This document shows, in pieces, positions 27,511-35,500 of a stretch of 64,000 nucleotides of DNA. How positions within the stretch are numbered: position 1 is the stretch's first letter; every line of letters begins with the position of its first letter. The stretch comes from Microbacterium sp. Root166. GTDB taxonomy: Bacteria > Actinomycetota > Actinomycetes > Actinomycetales > Microbacteriaceae. The DNA is taken from contig NZ_LMGL01000001.1 in the NCBI RefSeq assembly GCF_001427145.1, positions 124,823 through 188,822 of the forward strand, written 5' to 3'. Position numbers and translations under genes: made by a program. Below the pieces are notes generated by a model. It was not told the origin of the DNA. It made no database searches and saw only the letters and a list, made by a program, of their open reading frames with translations.

Positions 27511-28574
27511 GCGAGCAGACCACCGGGACAGCAGGAGTCCCCACCTCCAGTGTGGCGCCGTCGCCCACTGGCCCCGCGCCCACCGATCGCTCGTCGAAGA
27601 CCGGTTTCCAGCGCTTCATGTCGGGCTCGGTCGGCCGCAACCTCGGCCTCGTCGCGGCGCTGCTGGTGCTCATCATCGTCGGTGCCGTCACCGCGCCGGA
27701 CACCTTCACGACCGTCAGCAACATCCTCACGATCCTGCGCCAGGCGTCGATCATCGGCGTCGTCAGCATCGGCATGACGCTGGTGATCATCGCAGGCGGC
27801 ATCGACCTGTCGGTCGGCTCGGTGATCGGCCTCGCCTCCGTCGTGGCGACCATCGCCGCCGTGCAGGACCTCGCCGATCAGATGCACTGGTCCGTCATGG
27901 TGCTGTTCGCCCTGCTCGTCGGACTCGCCGCAGGCCTGATCAACGGCGTCGTGATCGCCTACGGCAAGGTCGTCGCGTTCATGGCGACCCTCGCGATGCT
28001 GGTCGCGGCCCGCGGCCTCGCCGAGATCCTCGCCGAACGCCGCACTCTCCAGGTGGGCAACCGCGACTTCATCGAGTTCATGAACCTCGACGTCATCGGG
28101 GTCGACGTCCTCATCTGGATCTTCGCGATCGTCGCCGCGCTGGGCTGGGTCGTGCTGAACCGCACCACCTTCGGCCGCCGGACGGTCGCCATCGGCGGCA
28201 ACCGCGAGGCCGCGCGCCTCGCGGGCATCAACGTGAAGCGCCACACCATGTGGCTCTACGCGATCTCGGGCCTGTGCGCCGGCATCGCGGCGGTCATGTA
28301 TCTCGGGCGCACGACGGCCGGCACCTCCACGCACGGCCAGCTCCTCGAGCTCGATGCCATCGCCGCGGTGGTCGTCGGCGGAACGCTCCTCGTCGGCGGC
28401 CGAGGCACCATCACCGGCACCGTCTTCGGCGTCCTGATCTTCGCCACCCTCACGAACGTCTTCGTGCAGAACAACCTCAACTCCTCCGTGCAGGCCGTCG
28501 CGAAGGGCGTCATCATCGTCGTCGCCGTGCTGCTCCAGCAGCGGTTCGCCAAGCCGACCGGCCGAGCGACCTGA
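27507..28574 (+). CDS. Sugar ABC transporter permease (RbsC-like)
   Basis: A 355-residue permease with about 9-10 TM helices after a 45-residue polar N-terminus. Family landmarks are VIIAGGIDLSVGSVIGLASV (about 93-112), TFGRRTVAIGGNREAARLAGI and GGTLLVGGRGTITGTVFGVL. GTG 27507 overlaps the ATPase stop. It carries the same substrate as the binding protein at 24671. The transport genes are split into two divergent arms, an arrangement that lets one set of operators control both. Confidence 0.92.
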   Translation: MSEQTTGTAGVPTSSVAPSPTGPAPTDRSSKTGFQRFMSGSVGRNLGLVAALLVLIIVGAVTAPDTFTTVSNILTILRQASIIGVVSIGMTLVIIAGGIDLSVGSVIGLASVVATIAAVQDLADQMHWSVMVLFALLVGLAAGLINGVVIAYGKVVAFMATLAMLVAARGLAEILAERRTLQVGNRDFIEFMNLDVIGVDVLIWIFAIVAALGWVVLNRTTFGRRTVAIGGNREAARLAGINVKRHTMWLYAISGLCAGIAAVMYLGRTTAGTSTHGQLLELDAIAAVVVGGTLLVGGRGTITGTVFGVLIFATLTNVFVQNNLNSSVQAVAKGVIIVVAVLLQQRFAKPTGRAT

Positions 28575-28596
28575 CCGATGTCGCAGCCCGGCGCAC

Positions 28597-28661
28597 ATGG
28601 ACTTCTGTACGGTCCTGCGCGCCGGGCCGCGGCATCCGTCGGAAGTCCTGCGGACTTCGGC
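28597..28661. promoter_or_regulatory. GAAGTC boxes before the ROK gene
   Basis: ATGGACTTCTGT (28597-28608, reverse ACAGAAGTCCAT) is followed by two head-to-head boxes at 28639-28650 and 28650-28661. Together those two form the perfect repeat GAAGTCC-TGC-GGACTTC (28642-28658). The boxes match those at 25785-25897 and lie upstream of the -10 of the ROK gene, consistent with autoregulation. Confidence 0.6.
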
Positions 28662-28677
28662 ACCCGATCGGCGCCGA

Positions 28678-28683
28678 TAAACT
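28678..28683 (+). promoter_or_regulatory. Candidate -10 element for the ROK gene
   Basis: TAAACT ends 5 nt before the GTG at 28689, again without a Shine-Dalgarno site, so the mRNA may be leaderless. The paired operator at 28642-28658 would sit between -35 and -10. Confidence 0.42.
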
Positions 28684-28688
28684 GAAAT

Positions 28689-29876
28689 GTGGCGAATATG
28701 AGCACCGAGTCCCCGACGACCGTGTCAGGAGTGAGCCAGCTCTTCCAGCTTCTGCGCGACGGCGTCCCCCGCACGCGGGCCGAGCTGGCGAAATCGACCG
28801 GCCTCGCCCGATCGACCATTGCGGCGCGCGTCGATGAGCTGATGCGCATGGGGCTGATCACCCCGATCGCCGAGACCGTGTCGACCGGCGGCCGCCCGCC
28901 GTCGCAGTTCGCCCTCAACCCGAGCGCCCGTCTCGTGCTCGCCGCCGACATCGGCGCTTCGCACGCCACGCTGGCCGTGACCGACCTCACGGGCAGCATC
29001 ATCGCCCAGCACAGCGAGCCGCTGGACGTCACCCTCGGGCCCGTGCCCGTGCTCACATGGGTCGTCGACCACGCCCTCGCGCTTCTCGAGCAGATCGGCC
29101 GCTCGACCAGTGACCTCGCGGCGATCGGCATGGGGATCCCGGGGCCGGTCGAGCACTCCACGGGTCAGCCCGTGAACCCGCCCATCATGCCCGGCTGGGA
29201 CCGCTTCGACGTGCCGGGCTGGGTGCAGCAGCACCTCGACGTGCCGGTGCTCGTCGACAACGACGTGAACATCATGGCGCTGGGCGAGCGCGCGACCGCG
29301 TTCCCGGGCGTCGAGCACCTCATGTTCGTCAAGGTGGCCACCGGCATCGGCTCCGGCGTGATCTCGAGCGGCACCCTGCAGCGCGGCGCGCAGGGCATCG
29401 CGGGCGACATCGGCCATGTCCGCGTCGCCCGCGGCGCCGGCGTCCCCTGCCACTGCGGGAATCAGGGATGCCTCGAGGCGCTCGCCTCAGGACCCGCGAT
29501 CGCCCGGGCCCTGCGCGCCCAGGGCGTGCCCGCAGAGAACGGCAACGACGTCGTCGATCTCGTCAAGCGCGGCAACATCGACGCCATCCAGGCGGTGCGT
29601 CAGGCCGGGCGCGACATCGGCGAGGTGCTCACGACCTGCGTGAGCCTCGTCAATCCCTCGGTCATCGCGATCGGCGGATCGATGGCCCGCGTCGGCGAGC
29701 ACCTGATCGCCGGCGTGCGCGAGGTCGTCTACACGCGCTCCATCCCGCTGGCGACGGAGCATCTGTCGATCGTGCAGTCCGCCGCCGCGCACAACGCCGC
29801 GGTGCTCGGGGCGAGCATGCTCGCGATCGAGCACGCCCTCTCGCCCGAGACCCTGTCCGCCCTCGTCTCGACCTGA
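28689..29876 (+). CDS. ROK-family transcriptional repressor
   Basis: A 395-residue regulator. The N-terminal winged helix (about 10-70) includes LFQLLRDGVPRTRAELAKST and GLARSTIAARVDELMRMGLI. The ROK sugar-kinase-like domain follows, with an ATP/sugar site VLAADIGASHATLAVTDLTG, catalytic-type Asp in VLVDNDVNIMALGER and zinc-binding cysteines in GVPCHCGNQGCLEALASG. This is the repressor class of NagC and XylR. It is downstream of the permease, separated by 114 bp holding candidate operators. The inducer is probably the sugar handled by this cassette. Confidence 0.9.
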   Translation: MANMSTESPTTVSGVSQLFQLLRDGVPRTRAELAKSTGLARSTIAARVDELMRMGLITPIAETVSTGGRPPSQFALNPSARLVLAADIGASHATLAVTDLTGSIIAQHSEPLDVTLGPVPVLTWVVDHALALLEQIGRSTSDLAAIGMGIPGPVEHSTGQPVNPPIMPGWDRFDVPGWVQQHLDVPVLVDNDVNIMALGERATAFPGVEHLMFVKVATGIGSGVISSGTLQRGAQGIAGDIGHVRVARGAGVPCHCGNQGCLEALASGPAIARALRAQGVPAENGNDVVDLVKRGNIDAIQAVRQAGRDIGEVLTTCVSLVNPSVIAIGGSMARVGEHLIAGVREVVYTRSIPLATEHLSIVQSAAAHNAAVLGASMLAIEHALSPETLSALVST

Positions 29877-29884
29877 TCCCGAGA

Positions 29885-30769
29885 TCAGAGCGGCTTGCCG
29901 CCCGTCACCGGGAGCACCGCCCCTGACACGTACGAGGCCGCCTCCGATGCCAGGTACACGTAGGCGCCCGCGAGCTCGGCCGGCTGTCCCGGCCGGCCGA
30001 GGGGCGTGTCGGTGCCGAACGAGGCGAGGCGCTCCGCATCCCATCCCGTCGCCGGGATGAGGGGGGTCCAGATCGGCCCAGGGGCGACCGCGTTCACGCG
30101 GATGCCCTTCGGCCCGAGCTCCTCGGCCAGCGCCTTCACGAACGCGACCTGTGCCGCTTTCGTCATGGCGTAATCGAGCAGGCCGGGCGACGGGTTGAAC
30201 GCCTGGACGGACGACGTCACGATGATCGAGCTGCCGGGCTTCAGGTGCGGCACCGCCTGTCGAGCGGAGTAGATGAGGCCGTAGAGGTTGGTCTGGAAGA
30301 CCCGGTCCATCTCGTCGGTCTCCAGCGACGCCAGGCTCTCGCGATCCTTCTGGTATGCCGCGTTGAGCACCACGATGTCGAGGCCTCCGAGCGCCTCGCG
30401 GGCGTCGTCGACGATCGACATGGCGAAGGCCTCGTCGCGGACGTCGCCGGCGTACGAGGCGGCCGTGCGTCCGGCATCCCGGACGAGCGCCACGGTGTCG
30501 TCGGCGTCCTCCTGCTCCTCGGGCATGTGCGCGATCGCCACGTCGGCGCCCTCGCGGGCGAAGGCGATGGCCACGGCCCGGCCGATGCCCGAGTCGCCGC
30601 CGGTGATGAGCGCTTTGCGCCCCGTCAGGCGCTCGGCGCCGACGTACGAGTCCTCGCCGTGATCCGGCTCGGGAGTCGTCTCGTCGGTCAGCCCGGGCTG
30701 CTCCTGCTGCTGATCGGGGAACCCGCCTTCGGCGTGCTTGTCACGGGGGTCGGTCTTCGTCTCGGACAT
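29885..30769 (-). CDS. SDR oxidoreductase, general-stress type (YhdG/GsiB-neighbour family)
   Basis: A 294-residue short-chain dehydrogenase with a 45-residue polar, charged N-terminal extension (KTDPRDKHAEGGFPDQQQEQ) typical of stress-induced SDRs. The nucleotide motif is ALITGGDSGIGRAVA, NAA is present in VVLNAAYQ, and the catalytic Tyr and Lys are in YAMTKAA, with SSVQAF supplying Ser. It probably uses NADP(H); the substrate is unknown. An AAGGAGATG site precedes the ATG. It converges on the ROK gene with an 8-bp gap. Confidence 0.87.
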   Translation of the reverse strand: MSETKTDPRDKHAEGGFPDQQQEQPGLTDETTPEPDHGEDSYVGAERLTGRKALITGGDSGIGRAVAIAFAREGADVAIAHMPEEQEDADDTVALVRDAGRTAASYAGDVRDEAFAMSIVDDAREALGGLDIVVLNAAYQKDRESLASLETDEMDRVFQTNLYGLIYSARQAVPHLKPGSSIIVTSSVQAFNPSPGLLDYAMTKAAQVAFVKALAEELGPKGIRVNAVAPGPIWTPLIPATGWDAERLASFGTDTPLGRPGQPAELAGAYVYLASEAASYVSGAVLPVTGGKPL

Positions 30770-30855
30770 CCGCGCATCTCCTTCGCTGGTCGTCCATCGA
30801 CGCTACGAAGACCTGCGTGCGACCGGGTAGGGGCTTGACGCGTGCGGCGTGCCCG

Positions 30856-31527
30856 CTAGAAGGAGCCGATCCCCTTGCCGATCAGGACGACGCCGATCAC
30901 CAGCAGCAGGACGGCCATGATGACGGCGTTCTCGTGCGCCAGCCAGCCGCGCAGGGCGTCGAGGGGCTCCCGCAGGCTCTTCGCCGCGATCAGGTAGCCG
31001 ATGACCGGGATGGCGACGGTGGATGCCGCGATCAGGGTGAACACGGCGATGACGAGCACCGTGTCGCTCGCGGAGAGGTCCACCGAGCCGATGTCGGTAC
31101 CGGCTGCGGCGCCCATCATCAGGTTCTTCGGGTTGACCGCCGAGAGCAGCAGGCCCAGGCCCAGCGCCCCGAAGAACGAGATCGTGTCGATGGCGTGCAT
31201 CCACTTCGGCATCGCCGGTTCCTGCCCGGGGCGCGGCCGCGCACGCCAGTTGCGGGCGGCGAGCACGAGGAGCAGGGCACCCAGCAGAAGCTGGATCGTG
31301 CCGCGGACGGGCGCCGCCTCGTCGGGGTCGGACGGCGGGATCACCGAGGCGAGCAGGGTGAAGACCGTGACCGCCAGCACGATGCCGGCGATCCACCCGA
31401 GGAGGAATCCGACGCTGGTGACCCGCGCCTTCGGCGAGAGCAGCATGAGGATCGCCGCGATGATCGGGATGGGACTGATCGCGACCCCCAACGCCAGGGG
31501 GAGGATCTCGCCGATGGTCTCGGTCAT
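30856..31527 (-). CDS. GAP/Sap (LysE-superfamily) membrane protein
   Basis: A 223-residue protein with six predicted TM helices. It matches the actinobacterial GAP family, related to the sulfolipid- and glycolipid-addressing proteins Sap/Gap and to LysE exporters. The conserved start is ALGVAISPIPIIAAILMLLS, and LLSAVNPKNLMMGAAAG marks the second half. Mycobacterial relatives help move glycopeptidolipids or sulfolipids to the surface; here the cargo is unknown. Its ATG overlaps the SulP gene stop by 4 nt, so the two are coupled. Confidence 0.82.
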   Translation of the reverse strand: MTETIGEILPLALGVAISPIPIIAAILMLLSPKARVTSVGFLLGWIAGIVLAVTVFTLLASVIPPSDPDEAAPVRGTIQLLLGALLLVLAARNWRARPRPGQEPAMPKWMHAIDTISFFGALGLGLLLSAVNPKNLMMGAAAGTDIGSVDLSASDTVLVIAVFTLIAASTVAIPVIGYLIAAKSLREPLDALRGWLAHENAVIMAVLLLVIGVVLIGKGIGSF

Positions 31528-33212
31528 GACGGTGCACCGCTTTCACTGCTGGATTCAGGGTCGCTCAGCGCCGCGAGCGCGGCGCGATTGGTGTCGAACA
31601 CGTGCTGATCCCGCAGGAGGTCCAGTGTGCGCATGCGCTCGGCGATCGGGGGTCTCATGCGGCTGAACGCCAGCGCGATGGAGTGGTCGTCGAGCCACCG
31701 GACGAGCGTCTCGAAGGCCTCCGCTCCGGTCACGTCGACGTCGGTGACCGCCTCCATGTCGAGGACGACGTGCCGGATGCCGTCGGCACCCGCGGCCTTC
31801 ACGGCGTCCGTGACCGCCTGCGTGAACGACGCGGCGTTGGCGAAGAAGAGAGGAGCGGCGAGCCGGATGACCAGGACTCCGGGTACGGTCACGCTGCCCT
31901 TCGGCGCCCCGGTGAGCAGGGACTCCGCCGGGTCGCCGGTCGAGGCGAGGACGTCGATGGGCGGGTGCGACGCGCGCTGCACGAGGTTGATCAGGGCCAG
32001 CACGAACGACACGACGATTCCCGGGATCGCGCCGACGAAGAGGGTCGTGAGGAAGCAGACGGCGGCGATCGCGAACTCGAAGCGGTCCATGCGCCACAGC
32101 GCGCGGAACTCCTTGATGCCGAGGAGGGGCAGGATCGCGACCGCCACGATCGCGCCGATCGCAGGCGACGGGATGTCGGCGAGCAGCGCTGTTCCGAACA
32201 GGAGCAGCAGGAGGGTGCCACCGGCCAGCACGAGCGAAGGCAGCTGCGTGCGCGAGCCCGCCTGGTCCATCGCCGCGGTGCGCGACGTCGAGGCGCCCAT
32301 CGTGAAGCTGCCGGACGCGCCGGCGGCGATGTTCCCGAGCCCCAGCGCGAACAGGTCGCGGTTCGGCTCGATCGGATACCCGCGCTTCTCGGCGTACGAG
32401 CGCGACACGAGCAGCCCCTCGGCGGTGGTCACCATCGTGAGCGCGATGGCGGACGGAACGACCGCCAGCCACATCGACCACTCCATCACCGGCCAGGTCA
32501 GCACGGGCGGTCCGGCGGGCACCGCGCCCAGCACGTCCACGCCCGCCTCCTCCGCGGGGGTCAGCATCACCAGCGCGGTCGAGACGACCAGCACGACGAG
32601 TGCCCAGGGGACGGCGGGAAGCAGCCTGCGGCCGCCGAGAAGCACGAGAACGGATGCCGCGGCGATGAGGATCGACCAGACGTTGGCCGTCGGCAACCCC
32701 GCGAACAGCTGCGTGACCTTGTCGAGGACCTCGGCGCCCGAGTCGATCTTCACGCCGAGCATCTTGGCGATCTGACTGATCAGGATGTCGAACGCGAGGC
32801 CGCCGACGAAGCCGACGAGGATCGGCTTCGAGAGGAAGTTGGCCACGAACCCGAGCTTGAACAGCGCCAGCAGCAGGAACATCAGCCCGCCGATGATCGC
32901 CTGCGCCATGGCGAGCGTCGCATAGTCCGCGGTGCCGGCCACCGCCAGGCCGCCGATGGACGAGGCGACCAGCGCGGCGGCCGCGGCATCCGGAGAAGCC
33001 ACCAGCTGGCGCGACGACACGGTGAGCGCGTAGATCACCGTCGGCACGATGAGGGCGTACAGCCCGGCGGTGGCCGGCAGCCCCGCGATCTGGGCGTACC
33101 CGATGTTGAGCGGCACCGCGATGGCGACGAGAGTGACCCCGGCCAGGAGCTCCTGACCGATGTTGCGGCGCGTGAGGCCGGGAAGTACACGTCGGGGCGG
33201 GGCGGCAGCCAT
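31524..33212 (-). CDS. SulP-family anion transporter with STAS domain
   Basis: A 562-residue permease. About 10-12 TM helices fill residues 20-410, with the family start GQELLAGVTLVAIAVPLNIGYAQIAGLPATAGLY and a second motif NLFALGLGNI-like segment. A cytoplasmic STAS domain occupies about 430-545 (VLVIRLAAPLFFANAASF ... VVLDMEAVTDVDVTGAEAF). Substrates of the family include sulfate, bicarbonate and dicarboxylates. Of two close ATGs, 33212 is placed 6 nt after AAGAGG; 33218 would leave no spacing. It is the first gene of a two-gene operon with GAP. Confidence 0.87.
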   Translation of the reverse strand: MAAAPPRRVLPGLTRRNIGQELLAGVTLVAIAVPLNIGYAQIAGLPATAGLYALIVPTVIYALTVSSRQLVASPDAAAAALVASSIGGLAVAGTADYATLAMAQAIIGGLMFLLLALFKLGFVANFLSKPILVGFVGGLAFDILISQIAKMLGVKIDSGAEVLDKVTQLFAGLPTANVWSILIAAASVLVLLGGRRLLPAVPWALVVLVVSTALVMLTPAEEAGVDVLGAVPAGPPVLTWPVMEWSMWLAVVPSAIALTMVTTAEGLLVSRSYAEKRGYPIEPNRDLFALGLGNIAAGASGSFTMGASTSRTAAMDQAGSRTQLPSLVLAGGTLLLLLFGTALLADIPSPAIGAIVAVAILPLLGIKEFRALWRMDRFEFAIAAVCFLTTLFVGAIPGIVVSFVLALINLVQRASHPPIDVLASTGDPAESLLTGAPKGSVTVPGVLVIRLAAPLFFANAASFTQAVTDAVKAAGADGIRHVVLDMEAVTDVDVTGAEAFETLVRWLDDHSIALAFSRMRPPIAERMRTLDLLRDQHVFDTNRAALAALSDPESSSESGAPS

Positions 33213-33395
33213 CGGCATCCTCTTCAGATCGGTCGTCCCATCGTGTCGTGGATCGCGCCGGCGCGCCAACGACGCGCCCTCGCGCCGTGCCCCCGGAAGG
33301 GCGATGTGTCAACCCTGTTCCCCCCGCGGCATATACGCGGCAACCTCTCCGCATCGGAGGCCGCCACGGCGGTCACAGACGGGAAGGAGCAGACC

Positions 33396-33518
33396 GTGGA
33401 CTTCACACCGGAAGAAGAGGGTCCCCGCCCGGGCGAGGCAGTGGTGTTCTGGTCATGGATCGCGGTGCTGGCGGTCGGACTGGCGTACATGATCCTGGTT
33501 CCGTTGAGCGGGAGGTGA
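33396..33518 (+). CDS. Small single-TM membrane protein (40 residues)
   Basis: A 40-residue protein starting at GTG 33396, 6 nt after a strong GGAAGGAG site. An acidic head (DFTPEEEGPRPGEA) precedes one TM helix (VVFWSWIAVLAVGLAYMILV) and a PLSGR tail. It is followed 5 bp later by the DUF6766 gene, so the two are co-transcribed. I do not recognise the family. The ribosome binding site, its helix and the operon position support a real gene. Confidence 0.72.
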   Translation: MDFTPEEEGPRPGEAVVFWSWIAVLAVGLAYMILVPLSGR

Positions 33519-33523
33519 GCGCG

Positions 33524-34198
33524 ATGCGACCGATTCGCGACAACGCGCTGAGTCTGCTGTTCGGCGCGCTCTTCGTCATCGCCCTCGCCGGTCAGGCGAT
33601 CGCAGGGTGGCTCGAGAACAACGAGCTGCTCGCGCAGCACGGCCAGCCGGCCGAACCGCTGTCGCAGTTCGTCACCTCCTCCGAGTTCATCGTCGACGTG
33701 GCGGAGAACTGGCAATCCGAGTTCCTGCAGTTCTTCCTCTTCATCGCCGCGACGATCTGGCTCGTCCAGCGAGGTTCGCCCGAGTCGAAGAAGCCCGGCG
33801 ACGAAGGACCCGGCTCCGATGAAGAGCAGATGGTCGGCGATCACGCCCAGCCCGACTCCCCCGAGTGGGCCCGGTCGCGCGGCATCCGTCAGGTCATCTT
33901 CTCGAACTCGCTGCTCATCGTGATGGGCGTCGTGTTCGTGCTGTCGTGGCTGGCGCAGTCCCTGGCCGGTACCGTCGTCATGAACTCCGAGAACGCCCAG
34001 CACGGAGAGCCGCCGATGACGTGGGCGGAGTACATCGGCACGCCGGACTTCTGGGATCGCACGCTGCAGAACTGGCAGTCCGAGTTCCTCGCCGTGGGCG
34101 CCATGATCGCGCTGTCGATCTTCCTGCGCCAGCGCGGCTCCAGTGAGTCCAAGCCCGTGGGCGCTCCGCATCCCACGACCTCGGTCTCCGGAGAGTGA
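33524..34198 (+). CDS. DUF6766-family membrane protein
   Basis: A 224-residue protein of unknown function with four TM helices in two similar halves. Each half contains an ENWQSEFLQ/QNWQSEFLA motif followed by a helix and LVQRGSPESK or LRQRGSSESK. The two-fold repeat indicates an internal duplication. A GGGAGGTGA site precedes the ATG, and the stop of the small membrane protein lies 5 bp upstream. The context (SulP, GAP, general-stress SDR) suggests an envelope-stress setting, which is inference only. Confidence 0.83.
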   Translation: MRPIRDNALSLLFGALFVIALAGQAIAGWLENNELLAQHGQPAEPLSQFVTSSEFIVDVAENWQSEFLQFFLFIAATIWLVQRGSPESKKPGDEGPGSDEEQMVGDHAQPDSPEWARSRGIRQVIFSNSLLIVMGVVFVLSWLAQSLAGTVVMNSENAQHGEPPMTWAEYIGTPDFWDRTLQNWQSEFLAVGAMIALSIFLRQRGSSESKPVGAPHPTTSVSGE

Positions 34199-34221
34199 GG
34201 CGGGGCCGGGGCCAGCGCCCC

Positions 34222-34288
34222 ACAGGAGTTGTGATCTTCCACAGGAGATTTCTGGCGGATGCGTCCTGCGGAAGACCGGGACTCCTGT
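34222..34288. terminator. Long stem-loop between DUF6766 and CDGSH genes
   Basis: Three nested helices: ACAGGAGT/ACTCCTGT (34222-34229/34281-34288), TCTTCC/GGAAGA (34235-34240/34270-34275) and CAGGA/TCCTG (34242-34246/34264-34268). They are separated by a symmetric 5/5 internal loop and a 1/1 mismatch. It lies between convergent genes, so a bidirectional terminator is the simplest reading; a small structured RNA is possible. Confidence 0.55.
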
Positions 34289-34310
34289 CGAGCGGATGCC
34301 GCGCGGGTGG

Positions 34311-34523
34311 TCACTCGGACGGCGGGGGCGCCGTGGAGAACCGCGTCAGCTTGTGCGTCCCGTCGCACCACGGCTTGATCGCCGACGCCCCGCAGCGGCA
34401 GAGTGCCACGGTGTGACGCGGATTGCGCAGCGGCTGCCCGTCCTCGCCGAGGATCTCGACGTCGCCGCGCACGATGAGCGGCCCGTCCGGGCAGGCGGTC
34501 ACACGTGCGAACCTCTCGCTCAT
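34311..34523 (-). CDS. CDGSH-type iron-sulfur protein
   Basis: A 70-residue protein with the CDGSH [2Fe-2S] motif CRCGASAIKPWCDGTH. The expected 3-Cys/1-His ligands are C42, C44, C53 and H57. Such proteins are redox or iron-sulfur transfer modules; small bacterial forms are not well assigned. The start ATG overlaps the glycosyltransferase stop by 4 nt. It closes a five-gene operon whose third gene is a haem-oxygenase-like diiron protein, a plausible redox partner. The frame is open further upstream inside the neighbouring gene and is not used there. Confidence 0.88.
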   Translation of the reverse strand: MSERFARVTACPDGPLIVRGDVEILGEDGQPLRNPRHTVALCRCGASAIKPWCDGTHKLTRFSTAPPPSE

Positions 34524-35500
34524 GACACGAGTCCTTCCGTCGTGGTGAGCCGGCGACGCAGCAGCGAGACCGGCGTCGCTGCCGAGAAGATGCGGCTGCC
34601 GGCGTAGGGAATCCCGCCGCGCAGCCGCCAGCCCAGTGCGATCCAGACGGCGACCGCCCGCTCGAGCAGCCATACCGGCGCCCATAGTGCGCTGGTGGCC
34701 GGGAACGCCCGGCGCCCGCCCGCCACGCGGCGGCCGTATTCGGCGACCCCCACAGCGGTCGCGGCGAAGACCGCGAGCAGGCGCCACCGGCGGAGAAGAG
34801 TCGCTGCCGCGAGCCCCGGCAGGAGCGCGGCCTCGACGGCGAGCCGAGCCGGCTGGGCGAGGTCGTCATAGGCCTGCCGCACGCGCTGCCCGGCGAAGTG
34901 CGCTGCCGTGGGAGGGAGCCGAGGAACCAGGATCCGGCGGGCGACGTCCACCCGCCCGCCGGAGAGCGCGACCGTGCGCTCGAGCTCGAGGTTCTCGAAC
35001 AGCACATCGGCGCTGTAGCCGCCGGCCTCGACGACCGTCCTGCGACGGACACCCACCGTGCCGCCGTAGTCGCCGCCGAAGGCGCGGCCGATCAGGCTCC
35101 GCGCGGTGTCCCAGCGTGCGTGCCAGGGAAACGAGGCGAAGACGTTCTGCGGACGGACGAAGTCCGCTTCGGCCAGCCGATCGACGACGGCGCGGAGTGT
35201 GACGTCGTCATAGCGGATGTCGTCGTCGGCGATGATCACGCGGTCGTGCCGTGAGACCTCGAGCCCCGTCAGCACTCCCCGCGCTTTGCCGTTCAGCCCG
35301 GAGGCCGCCGGCGGCACGTGGACGACGCCCTCGCTCAGCCGCTCGTCGAGCGCCGCGAACAGGTCGGCCGGCGAGGCGTCGACGACCGTCACATCGAGGC
35401 GGTCGCCGAGCCACGACAGGTAGCGCACCAACTCGTCCTCGCCGCGACGGTCGCGGCGCAGCAGAGGCAGCACGTACTCGGCATCGAGGTCTTCAGGCAA
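34520..35500 (-). CDS. Glycosyltransferase, family 2-like, membrane-associated
   Basis: A 326-residue GT-A-type glycosyltransferase. The nucleotide/metal motif is VIIADDDIRYDDVTL (DDD), with DYGGTVGVRRRTVVEAGGYS and the probable base region FENLELERTVALSGG. C-terminal hydrophobic segments (LAVFAATAVGVAEYG and a second near ALWAPVWLLERAVAVWIAL) suggest membrane attachment. The TTG at 35500 overlaps the upstream stop and has a perfect GGGGAGG site 5 nt before it, so I choose it over the earlier codons. Donor and acceptor are unknown. Confidence 0.78.
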   Translation of the reverse strand: MPEDLDAEYVLPLLRRDRRGEDELVRYLSWLGDRLDVTVVDASPADLFAALDERLSEGVVHVPPAASGLNGKARGVLTGLEVSRHDRVIIADDDIRYDDVTLRAVVDRLAEADFVRPQNVFASFPWHARWDTARSLIGRAFGGDYGGTVGVRRRTVVEAGGYSADVLFENLELERTVALSGGRVDVARRILVPRLPPTAAHFAGQRVRQAYDDLAQPARLAVEAALLPGLAAATLLRRWRLLAVFAATAVGVAEYGRRVAGGRRAFPATSALWAPVWLLERAVAVWIALGWRLRGGIPYAGSRIFSAATPVSLLRRRLTTTEGLVS

